Positions 51,341 to 59,521 of a stretch of 64,000 nt of DNA are shown here, in pieces. Each line of letters starts with the position of its first letter. Position 1 is the stretch's first letter. The notes beneath the pieces are model-generated. The model was not told the origin of the DNA. It saw only the letters and a program-made list of their open reading frames with translations, and did not search any database. This stretch comes from Holophagaceae bacterium (lineage in GTDB: Bacteria > Acidobacteriota > Holophagae > Holophagales > Holophagaceae). The position numbers and the translations under genes were made by a program. Where the stretch lies: the NCBI GenBank assembly GCA_016710635.1, contig JADJVL010000012.1, forward strand, positions 1 to 64,000, written 5' to 3'.

Positions 51341-52639
51341 ATGGCCGAAATGACGCGGGACGAGATCGTCGGGGCCCTCACGCTGAGCAACAAGCTCCAG
51401 CGCAAGAACTTGACCGAACTGGACCTCCAGGGGATCGACTTCAAGCGGGTCAACTTCGAGGGTTCGAACCTCTCCGGCAGCAATCTGACGGGCTGCCGCA
51501 TGGCGGAGGCCATGCTGGTCCGGGTCGACCTTTCCGACTGCCGCCTCAGCGGCGCCGATCTCACCGGCGCCGACCTCCGCAGCGCCAACCTCCGCAAGGC
51601 CGACCTGAGCGGCGCCGATCTCACCGGGGCCCTGCTCCAGCGGGCGGACTTTCGATCCGCGGACCTGTCCCAGGCCATCCTGGCGGACGCCAACCTGGAG
51701 GACGCAAACCTCTCCCGGGCGAAGCTCGCCATCACCGACCTGCGCGGCGCCAACCTGACCAAGGCCATCCTGAAGGAGGCCAACCTCCGGGGCGCCCTGT
51801 TCCGGGGGGCCAACCTCGCTGGCGCCCAGCTGGACGGGGCGCTGGGGATGGAGGCGCTGCCGGAAACCGGCGCACTGCCCGTGAAGCCCATGGAGCCCAA
51901 GGCCCCGCCCCCTGCGCGGACCGCTTCCGGCGTGCCCACCCAGATGGGCACCGATCTCCAGCTCAAGGGCACCGTCGCCACCCCCATGCCCCGCACCATC
52001 GAGCTTGCGGAGCCCGCCCCGGCGGCGCCCCGCGCCACCAGCCGCAGCCTCCGCCCCGCGGAGGAGCCCGCGCCGGCCCCCGCCGCCATCCCCTCCGCCC
52101 CCCGCGTGCACCGCCAGAAGACGCCGAAGGCCGGCGGCAAGTACCACCCGCCCCTGAAGCACATCCAGGCCCTGATCTTCACCACCGCCGGCTGGATCCG
52201 GGGCACCTTCCACGTGCCGGTGATGCACGGGTTCATGGACTATCTGCAGCGCAGCGGCGAGCTGCTGAAGCTGACGGACGTCACCCTGCCCCACCTCAAG
52301 AAGCAGCTGGACTTCTTCGGCCTGCGGCGGATCTCGGCCCTCATGATCATCCCGGACTGCGAAGAGGAGCTGCTGAGCCTGCCTCTCATCACCGGCAAGA
52401 ACGACACCTTCACCGCCTCCTTCCTGATGGAGTCCGGCAGCGTCACCGGCAACGTCACCATCGAGGCCGACATCCGCATCTCCGACTACCTCAACCAGAG
52501 CCGCTTCCTGGTCCTGCGCGAATGCATCGTGGGCAGCCACGGCGGCGGCGCGGGCAAGGGGCAGAGCGCCCGCTTCCCCCTGCTGATCCTCAACAGCCAC
52601 GGGATCATCGGAACCTCCGAAGAGCCCCTGAACGTCTAG
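51341..52639 (+). CDS. Pentapeptide-repeat protein with conserved C-terminal domain
   Basis: 432 aa. Residues ~27-165 are ~27 pentapeptide repeats (A(D/N)LxxADLSGA pattern, e.g. LSGADLTGADLRSANLRKAD), which fold as a right-handed quadrilateral helix. An Ala/Pro linker follows, then a ~150-residue C-terminal domain (QALIFTTAGWIRGTFHVPVM; LKLTDVTLPHLKKQLDFFGL), the sort seen in DUF6812-like proteins. It ends sharing the palindromic stop CTAG with tlyA on the other strand. The function is unknown; it may relate to the divergent kinase. Confidence 0.84.
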   Translation: MAEMTRDEIVGALTLSNKLQRKNLTELDLQGIDFKRVNFEGSNLSGSNLTGCRMAEAMLVRVDLSDCRLSGADLTGADLRSANLRKADLSGADLTGALLQRADFRSADLSQAILADANLEDANLSRAKLAITDLRGANLTKAILKEANLRGALFRGANLAGAQLDGALGMEALPETGALPVKPMEPKAPPPARTASGVPTQMGTDLQLKGTVATPMPRTIELAEPAPAAPRATSRSLRPAEEPAPAPAAIPSAPRVHRQKTPKAGGKYHPPLKHIQALIFTTAGWIRGTFHVPVMHGFMDYLQRSGELLKLTDVTLPHLKKQLDFFGLRRISALMIIPDCEEELLSLPLITGKNDTFTASFLMESGSVTGNVTIEADIRISDYLNQSRFLVLRECIVGSHGGGAGKGQSARFPLLILNSHGIIGTSEEPLNV

Positions 52640-53418
52640 GAAACCCCTTCGAAGCCGAAGTCCGCCGGGAAGGCCTTCGCCTCCCCGCCCAGCCGCAGGT
52701 AGAGCAGGTATTCCACGTTCCCCTCGCCGCCGCGGATCGGGCTTTCCGCCAGGGACTGGGGCCGCAGTTCGGTCGCCGCGAAGAAGCGCCACATCTCCTC
52801 GCAGACGCGCCGGCGGACGGCGCCTTCGCGCACGATGCCGCCCTTGCCCACGTCCGCGGGCCCGGCCTCGAACTGGGGCTTCACCAGCAGGATGGCTTCG
52901 GCGCCGGGCTCGAGGCTGGCGATCACCGGCGGAATGGCGAGGCGCAGGGAGATGAAGCTGAGGTCCGCCACCAGCAGGGAGGCGCGCTCCGGGATGCGGG
53001 CCGGATCCCAGAGGCGCAGGTTGGTCTGCTCCAGGGACACCACCCTCGGATCGCTGCGCAGCTTCCAGTGCAGCTGGTTGGTGCCCACGTCCACCGCATA
53101 GACCCTGGCGGCGCCCCGCTGCAGCAGGCAGTCGGTGAAGCCGCCGGTGCTGGCGCCGGCGTCGAAGCAGGTCCGCCCCGCGGGATCGACGGCAAAGGCC
53201 GCGAGGCCGCCCTCCAGCTTCAGGCCGCCCCGGCTCACGAAGGGCAGCGCCTCGCCCCGCAGGCGGATGTCCGCGTCCTCGGGCACCTGGGCGCCGGCCT
53301 TGGCCACGGGATGCCCGCCCACCAGCACGTCCCCCGCCAGGATCCGCGCCTGGGCCAGGCTGCGGCTCTCCACGAGCCCGCGCTGGAGGAGGAGCTGATC
53401 GAGGCGCAGTTTCGCCAC
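52636..53418 (-). CDS. tlyA: TlyA-family rRNA (cytidine-2'-O)-methyltransferase
   Basis: 260 aa, GTG start overlapping the previous stop (TAGTG). An N-terminal S4 RNA-binding domain (KLRLDQLLLQRGLVESRSLA) precedes FVSRGGLKLEGGLAAF and an FtsJ-type methyltransferase fold: CFDAGASTGGFTDCLLQRGA (SAM loop), VYAVDVGTNQLHWKLRSDP, LLVADLSFISL, LLVKPQFEAG. TlyA methylates 16S and 23S rRNA at C1409/C1920 and affects capreomycin sensitivity in known cases. Confidence 0.9.
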   Translation of the reverse strand: MAKLRLDQLLLQRGLVESRSLAQARILAGDVLVGGHPVAKAGAQVPEDADIRLRGEALPFVSRGGLKLEGGLAAFAVDPAGRTCFDAGASTGGFTDCLLQRGAARVYAVDVGTNQLHWKLRSDPRVVSLEQTNLRLWDPARIPERASLLVADLSFISLRLAIPPVIASLEPGAEAILLVKPQFEAGPADVGKGGIVREGAVRRRVCEEMWRFFAATELRPQSLAESPIRGGEGNVEYLLYLRLGGEAKAFPADFGFEGVS

Positions 53419-53765
53419 TAGAACAGCGCCTTGGCGCGGCGGCCTTCCTTGATCTGGATGCCCAGGCTCGCGCCGCCCAGGACCGCCGCATTGTGCAGCT
53501 CGCCGGAGACCACCAGGCTTTCCCCCACCGCCGGCAGCGGTTCCATGGTCGCGATCCAGAGCTCCCCGGTGCCGTCGTTCAGCTTGTAGAACTTCGTCGG
53601 CAGGAAGGGCAGCTGGTTCGTGCTCTCCACCTTCCCCTTCACCCGCACCGATTTCCCTTCCAGCGTGGGGGCGTTCCGCCGCACCTCGCCGATGGCCGTG
53701 GTGCCCAGGGGCAGACCGCACGCGGTAAGGAGGAGCAGGGCCGGGAGGAGGGTCAAGGGTTTCAT
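53418..53765 (-). CDS. Small OB-fold lipoprotein
   Basis: 115 aa. ATG at 53765 is used because it begins a lipoprotein signal (LTLLPALLLLTAC). The mature part VRVKGKVESTNQLPFLPTKF, YKLNDGTGELWIATMEPLP, LVVSGELHN reads like an OB-fold of the bacterial tOB/BOF class. It overlaps tlyA at one base. The function is unknown. Confidence 0.68.
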   Translation of the reverse strand: MKPLTLLPALLLLTACGLPLGTTAIGEVRRNAPTLEGKSVRVKGKVESTNQLPFLPTKFYKLNDGTGELWIATMEPLPAVGESLVVSGELHNAAVLGGASLGIQIKEGRRAKALF

Positions 53766-53822
53766 GGCGGATCCATCGGAGGGGTTCCGTCCAAGCATCG
53801 CAGAGCCGGAGGGCCTCGGAGC

Positions 53823-55576
53823 CTAGAAGGCCGCGATGGGATAGGCGCCCTGCGCGACGAGGGCCTCCGCCACCCGGCCCCTCAGCCGGGAGCCGGGCAC
53901 CGGAAGGGCCCCGTCGAAGGCCTTCAGGGTTTCGAGGGCCCGGCCCAGGGCCTCCCCTTCGTGGATCTCCCCAAGCAGCCGACGGGCCAGGGCCGCCACC
54001 TTGAGCGCCCCCTCGGCCGCGGAGAGTTCGGCGAGATCCTGGGCGAAGGACGCCCAGCGGTGGCCGGCGGCGACCATCCTCCCGGCGCGCACCACGGCGC
54101 CCTCCATGGCGTAGAGCTCCATGGCCATGTCCGCGGCATGGGCCGCGGCCTCCTGGTTCTCGATGAGCTTCTGGCCTGGGCCTCCAGGGCCTCCCCCACC
54201 GCGAACTGGAATTGGCGCTTGGCGAGCTCCACGGTGAGGATGGCGTTGCCCAGGGGACCGCCGGGATTCACGGGCAGGTCCCCGGCGTCCCGGCGCAGGA
54301 CGAGGGCGCCGGTACCCGCCTTCTTGAAGACCTGGCCGGCGATGATCAAGCGATTGATCTCGTTGGTGCCTTCGAAGATCCGGTTGATGCGGTTGTCGCG
54401 GTAGACCTTCTCCGGCGGGTACTCCGACGAGAAGCCGTAGCCTCCGAAGCACTGCACGGCGTCGTCGGCGGTGAGCCCGAGGGCCTCCGAGTCCCAGACC
54501 TTCATCATGGAGGCCTCCATCTGGAACGCGTCCATGATGTCCAGCTTGCGCCGCGCCGCATCCGGCTGGTCCCAGGGGATGGCGTGCATGCCGTCGTTGA
54601 TGAGGCCGATGGTGCGGAAGTTCATGCTCTCGGCCACGAAGATGCGGGTGGCCATGTCCGCGAGGAACTTGCGGATCAGGCCGAAGGTGTCGATCGCCTT
54701 GCCGAACTGCTGGCGCCCGGCGGTGTACTTCAGGGTGGCCTTCAGCAGCTCCTTGGCGATGCCATTGCAGCCGGCGCCCAGCTTGAAGCGCCCGATGGCC
54801 AGGATCCCGAAGGCGATGCGATGCCCCCGGCCGACCTCTCCAAGGAGCCGGTCCTTGGGGATGCGGCAGGCCTCGAAGGCCAGGGCCCGGGTGGAGCTGC
54901 CCTTGATGCCGAGCTTGGGTTCCTCGGCGCCGATGGTGAAGCCGGGATCCGTCCGCTCCACGAGGAAGGCGCTGAACTTCCGACCGTCCACCTTGGCGAA
55001 GACCACGAAGACATCCGCGAAACCCGCGTTGGTGATCCACATCTTGGTACCGTCGAGCACCCAGTGATCGCCATCCAGCACGGCCACGGTCTTGCCACTC
55101 ATGGCGTCGCTGCCGGCGCCGGGTTCCGTGAGGGCGTAGGCGGCCACCCACTCGCCGCTGGCGAGCTTCGGGAGGTAGTGGGCCTTCTGGGCCTCGCTGC
55201 CGAAGTAGACGATGGGCAGGGTGCCGATGCCGGTGTGGGCCCCGTAGCTCACGGAGAAGCTCGCCTGGCGCCCGAATTCCTCCAGCACCAGGAGGCCGCA
55301 GATCTTGTCCAGATCCAGGCCGTCGTAGGCCTCGGGGATCTCCAGGCCCAGGAGGCCCAGCTCGCCCGCTTTGCGCAGCAGGTCCCGGGAGAGTGCGAGG
55401 TCCAGCTTGTCGATGGCGGCGTCCCGGGGCAGCACCTCCCCTTCGATGAAGTCCCGGGCCGCCTGGCCGATGGCCTTGTGGTCGTCGTCCAGGTCCTCGG
55501 GGGTGAACTGGGGGAGGCTGCCCAGGGGCGCACACAGGAAGGCGCCGCCCTGGAGCGTGGCCTGGGTCGTGGTCAT
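53823..55576 (-). pseudogene. Acyl-CoA dehydrogenase gene with a one-base frameshift
   Basis: The N-terminal 465 residues are a normal acyl-CoA dehydrogenase: YALTEPGAGSDAMSGKTVAV, WITNAGFADVFVVFAK, GIKGSSTRALAFE, QCFGGYGFSSEYPPEKVYRD, IFEGTNEINRLII. After FQFAVGEALEAQ the frame slips. The expected continuation (GQKLIENQEAAAHAADMAME ... QGAYPIAAF) is in the -1 frame, ending at 53823. One base is missing in a run of three G on the plus strand at about 54178-54180. Without repair the product ends at 53924 with a nonsense tail. The total would be ~584 aa, a usual size for the long AcdA/FadE type. A sequencing indel is a fair alternative. Confidence 0.85.
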
Positions 55577-55691
55577 GGGGCCTCCCGGATCCGTCCCGGA
55601 TGCGGGACCCCGGGAGCATGTCACGGGACCCCTGAGACAGGGGACACGACTGCCCGGCGATCCCTGGGACGGCGTGCGCCGCCGCGCCGGC

Positions 55692-56717
55692 CTAGCCGGG
55701 CGCCACGGTCCGGGCGGCCCGCGCCTGCCGCGCCACCTCGGCCCGGTAGACGGCGACCCAGCGATTGTGCTGGCCGAGGGTCTTCGAGAAGTTGTGGCCG
55801 CCGGTGCCCGTGGCGACGAAGTAGAGGCTGCCGTCGATGAAGGGCGCCTTCGCCGCCGCGATGGCCGCGGCGCTGGGGATGGCGATGGGGGTCGGGGGCA
55901 GGCCCGCCACGGTGTAGGTGTTGAAAGGATGCTGCGCCTCCAGGTCCGCCTTCATGGGGGCCGTGAAACGCAGGTCGCCCCGCAGCCAGCGGGCGTAAAG
56001 GCTGGTGGGATCGCACTGGAGGCGCATGCCCAGCCGCAGGCGCAGGGCGTAGACGCCGGCCACCTTCGGCAGTTCCTCGGGAACGTTGGTCTCCTTCTCC
56101 GCGAGGCTCGCCAGGATCAGCGTCTGGTAAGGGCCCAGCTCGCCGCTGTCCAGGCTCGGCCGCACCTGCCGCGCGAAGGCCTCCACCAGTTGCAGCATCA
56201 CCTCCTCGGGCTCGAGGGCGTGGTTGAAGCGGTAGGTCGCCGGGGCCACCAGGCCCTCGAGGCTCGGGGCCTCCGGAAAGCCCGCGGCCCGGGCCAGGGC
56301 GGGACTCGCCCAGAGGGTCCAGAACACGTCCTCCGGCACGAAGGCCGCCACCCGCTTCTGCACGGACCAGGCGTGGGCGCCGGTGGGGATGACCACGCTG
56401 GTCCAGGTCACCTCGCCCCGGCGCAGCTTCCCGGCGATGTCCGCGAGGCTGGCCCGGGGCGCGAAGGTGTACTCGCCGCGGATCACCTGCAGCTGCCTTC
56501 CCCGGGCCCAGAGCTTGAACAGCAGGGCGGAGCGGATGACCCCATCCCGCTCCAGCTGCATGGCCACCTGGTCCACGGTCGTACCCTTCTTCACCAGCAG
56601 GGTCCGCGCGTCGGAGGTCGGCCCCTCCCGCTTCCAGCTCCACGCCGCGAAGGCCGGGGGCAGCGCCAAGAGCGCCGTGGCCAGGAGGAGGCGCGTGGAA
56701 GTCTTGGATTTCGCCAA
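55692..56717 (-). CDS. mltG: Endolytic peptidoglycan transglycosylase MltG (YceG-like)
   Basis: 341 aa with one N-terminal helix (STRLLLATALLALPPAFAAW). A LysM-like part (LVKKGTTVDQVAMQLERDGV) precedes SLEGLVAPATYRFNHAL and the catalytic stretch LILASLAEKETNVPEELPKV (Glu of xxEKE), then VYALRLRLGMRLQCDPTSLY, FNTYTVAGLPPTPIAIPS and YFVATGTGGHNFSKTL. It cuts nascent glycan strands at the inner membrane. The TTG start has GGAGG directly adjoining with no spacer, so the start is not secure. Confidence 0.9.
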   Translation of the reverse strand: MAKSKTSTRLLLATALLALPPAFAAWSWKREGPTSDARTLLVKKGTTVDQVAMQLERDGVIRSALLFKLWARGRQLQVIRGEYTFAPRASLADIAGKLRRGEVTWTSVVIPTGAHAWSVQKRVAAFVPEDVFWTLWASPALARAAGFPEAPSLEGLVAPATYRFNHALEPEEVMLQLVEAFARQVRPSLDSGELGPYQTLILASLAEKETNVPEELPKVAGVYALRLRLGMRLQCDPTSLYARWLRGDLRFTAPMKADLEAQHPFNTYTVAGLPPTPIAIPSAAAIAAAKAPFIDGSLYFVATGTGGHNFSKTLGQHNRWVAVYRAEVARQARAARTVAPG

Positions 56718-56760
56718 CCTCCCACGCGGAACCGAGGCCAGCTATTGGCCCCGAGGCCCC

Positions 56761-56962
56761 ATGGCTGAAGGGCCACCGCCGCGAACTGGGCCTGTTCCCA
56801 GGCGAGATCGCCCGGCCCCATGGTGGGCTCGGGGCCTTCGGGGGGGCGGCGGCGGGGGCGCCGGGGGGGGGGGCCCCCCCCCCCCCCCCGCCGCGGGGGG
56901 GGGGGGGGGGGCGGGGGGGCGACGGCAGCTACCGCCGCGAACTGGGTCTGTTCTCCAGCGCG
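56761..56962 (+). other. Corrupted duplicate of the permease 5' end with long G and C homopolymers
   Basis: The stretch CCGCCGCGAACTGGGCCTGTTC at 56775-56796 recurs at 56932-56953 (one base different), and CCATGGTGGGCTCGG recurs at 56818 and 56979. Between them lie runs of up to ~17 C and ~17 G. This looks like an imperfect second copy of the permease N-terminus joined by low-complexity sequence, most simply an assembly or sequencing artefact. Confidence 0.75.
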
Positions 56963-58333
56963 ATGATCGTCGCCGGCTCCATGGTGGGCTCGGGAATCTT
57001 CGTCGTCAGCGCAGGCATCGTGAAGGAAGTGCACACCGGCCCCATGCTCATGCTGGTCTGGGCCATGGCGGGGCTCTTCACCCTGTGCGCCACGCTGAGC
57101 TACGGCGAGCTGACGGGCATGCTGCCCAAGGCCGGGGGCATGTACGTCTTCCTCAAGGAGGCCTACGGTCCCCTGCCTGCATTTCTTTACGGCTGGTCCT
57201 GCTTCCTCATCATCGAGAGCGGGGCCATCGCGGCCGTCGCCGTGGCCTGCGCCAAATACGCGGGCACCTTCCTCCCGGCTCTCAACGATTCGGTCTGGCT
57301 GGGCGGGCACCTGGACATGAAAGCCTTCACCCTGCCCGGCGGCATCGAGCTGGGCCCCTACGCCTTCGGCCTGACCACGACACGGCTGGCGGGCATCGGC
57401 GTGATCCTGCTGGTCACCCTGCTGAACACCTATGGCGTGCGCATGGGGGCCTGGATCCAGAACACCTTCACCGTGGCGAAGCTCAGCGCCCTCGCCGCCC
57501 TGGTGATCCTGGGCCTCGCCCTCGCCCCCACGGTGGCGCCCGCCGGACCCTATGTGCCGCCGGTGGGCACGCCGCCCCTCACGGGCACGGGGATGCTCCT
57601 CACGGCCCTGCTGGTGGCCCAGGTGGGCGCCTTCTTCTCCTGCGAGGGCTGGAGCTTCGTGGGCAATGTGGCGGCGGAGGTGAAGGATCCGAAGCGCAAC
57701 CTGCCCCTGGCCCTGCTCATCGGCCCCGGCGCCGTGCTGGTGCTCTACATGCTCGCCAACGTGGCCTACCTCAAGCTCCTGGGCCCGAGCGGCATCGCCG
57801 CGGCCCCGGAGGAGCGCGTGGGCGCCGCGGCCCTGGGGGCGATCTTCGGCGCAAGGGGCGAAGCGCTGATGGCGGGCGCCATCTGCATCTCCATGTTCGG
57901 CTACGTGAACGGCGCCACCTTCACCACGGCCCGGGTCTACCAGGCCATGGGCGAGGACGAGCTCTTCGCCGGCCGCGCCGCGGACCTGAACCGCCACGGC
58001 GTACCCGCGGTGGCGCTCTGGATCCAGGGCGGCTGGGCCTGCGCCCTCACCCTCACGGGCACCTTCGACCAGCTGGTGGACTACAGCACCTTCGCCCAGC
58101 TCCTGTTCGTGGTGGCCATGATCGCCGGCGTGCTGGTGCTGAGGCGCACCCGCCCGGACCTGGAACGGCCCTACAAAGTCTGGGGCTATCCCGTGGTGCC
58201 ACTCATCTACATCGTCGGCGGGGGGGCCATCCTGCTGCTCCTGCTGCGGCACAAGCCGGCGTTCACGTGGCCGGGAGTGTTCCTGGTGGCCTGCGGGATC
58301 CCGGTCTATTTCTGGCGGCGCCGGAAGGCCTGA
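56963..58333 (+). CDS. APC-superfamily amino acid permease (N-terminus uncertain)
   Basis: At least 456 aa and ~12 membrane helices. AMIVAGSMVGSGIFVVSAGI is the diagnostic first helix of APC amino acid-polyamine transporters. Later parts include LSYGELTGMLPKAGGMYVFL, SCEGWSFVGNVAAEVKDPKR and ERPYKVWGYPVVPLIYIVG. The in-frame codons before the ATG (SYRRELGLFSSA) belong to the family N-terminus, so the true start is further upstream, within the homopolymer-damaged segment. Transports amino acids; specificity unknown. Confidence 0.88.
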   Translation: MIVAGSMVGSGIFVVSAGIVKEVHTGPMLMLVWAMAGLFTLCATLSYGELTGMLPKAGGMYVFLKEAYGPLPAFLYGWSCFLIIESGAIAAVAVACAKYAGTFLPALNDSVWLGGHLDMKAFTLPGGIELGPYAFGLTTTRLAGIGVILLVTLLNTYGVRMGAWIQNTFTVAKLSALAALVILGLALAPTVAPAGPYVPPVGTPPLTGTGMLLTALLVAQVGAFFSCEGWSFVGNVAAEVKDPKRNLPLALLIGPGAVLVLYMLANVAYLKLLGPSGIAAAPEERVGAAALGAIFGARGEALMAGAICISMFGYVNGATFTTARVYQAMGEDELFAGRAADLNRHGVPAVALWIQGGWACALTLTGTFDQLVDYSTFAQLLFVVAMIAGVLVLRRTRPDLERPYKVWGYPVVPLIYIVGGGAILLLLLRHKPAFTWPGVFLVACGIPVYFWRRRKA

Positions 58334-58399
58334 CGGTCCGCCCTACCTCTCCGGACGGGCATCGGTGAAACTGGAGGATTGATCCTCAAGGAGCATCCC

Positions 58400-59521
58400 A
58401 TGGCCCACATCGTCGTTCTCGGAGCCGGCCGCGTCGGCGGCACCATGGCCCAGGACCTGGCCCGGGACTTCCAGGTCACGGTGGCGGACCGCAGCGTGGA
58501 GGCCCTGGCGCGCTTCCAGGGCACGGGCATCAAGACCCGCGAAGCCGATCTCGCCACCCGCTCCGGCGTGGTGGGGGCGGTGGCGGACGCGGACATCGTG
58601 GTGGGCGCCGTGCCGGGCTTCATGGGCTTCGCCACGGCCAAGGCCGTGCTGGAGGCCGGCAAGACCCTGGTGGACATCTCCTTCTTCGACGAGGACTGCT
58701 ACGAGCTCGATGAGATCGCGAAATCCCGGGATCTCGTCGCCATCGTCGACTGCGGCGTGGCGCCCGGGGCCGGCAACATCATCCTGGGCGACACGGTGCG
58801 CCAGTGGGACCGGGTGGACCGCTTCGAATGCCTGGTGGGCGGTCTGCCCCTGGTGCGGAAGTGGCCCTATGAATACCAGGCGGGCTTCAGCCCCATTGAT
58901 GTCATCGAGGAGTACACCCGCCCCGCCCGCTACGTGGCCGGGGGCAAGGTGGTGACCTGGCCTGCCCTGTCCGAGCCCGAGCTGGTGGATTTCGAGCTGC
59001 TCGGCACCCTCGAATCCTTCAACACCGACGGCCTGCGCAGCCTCATCAAGAGCTTCCCGCAGATTCCCGACATGAAGGAGAAGACCCTGCGCTACCCCGG
59101 CCACATCGCGCTGATGCGCGTCCTTCGGGAGACGGGCCTCTTCCGCAAGGAGCCCATGCAGGTGAAGGGCGTGGCGGTGAGCCCCCTGGACCTCACCACC
59201 GCCCTGCTCTTCCCCATGTGGCAGATGAAGGAGGGCGACGTGGACGTCACCGTCCTGCGCATCACCGTGGAGGGCGAGCAGGGCGGCCAGCCTGTGAAGC
59301 GCATCGTCGACATGGTGGACCGCCAGGATCCCGTGACCGGCTTCACCAGCATGGCCCGCACCACCGGCTTCACCTGCACCGCCGCCGTGCGCCTCGTGGC
59401 TTCCGGCCGCTTCACCCGCAAGGGCATCTCGCCTCCGGAGTTCATCGGCCTGGAGGCCGGCGCCTGGGACTTCGTGCGCCACGAGCTGGCGGCGCGGAAC
59501 GTGGTGTTCCGGGAGCGGTGA
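58400..59521 (+). CDS. Saccharopine dehydrogenase-family protein (lysine 6-dehydrogenase-like)
   Basis: 373 aa, ATG after CAAGGAG. The NAD(P)-binding HIVVLGAGRVGGTMAQDLA motif starts the protein. The rest, with FFDEDCYELDEIAKSRDLVA, DCGVAPGAGNIILGD and a VDMVDRQDPVTGFTSMART segment, fits the saccharopine reductase/lysine 6-dehydrogenase group. The stop lies directly before the TTG of the molybdopterin oxidoreductase, implying one transcript with it. An amino-acid dehydrogenation role is likely. Confidence 0.83.
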   Translation: MAHIVVLGAGRVGGTMAQDLARDFQVTVADRSVEALARFQGTGIKTREADLATRSGVVGAVADADIVVGAVPGFMGFATAKAVLEAGKTLVDISFFDEDCYELDEIAKSRDLVAIVDCGVAPGAGNIILGDTVRQWDRVDRFECLVGGLPLVRKWPYEYQAGFSPIDVIEEYTRPARYVAGGKVVTWPALSEPELVDFELLGTLESFNTDGLRSLIKSFPQIPDMKEKTLRYPGHIALMRVLRETGLFRKEPMQVKGVAVSPLDLTTALLFPMWQMKEGDVDVTVLRITVEGEQGGQPVKRIVDMVDRQDPVTGFTSMARTTGFTCTAAVRLVASGRFTRKGISPPEFIGLEAGAWDFVRHELAARNVVFRER

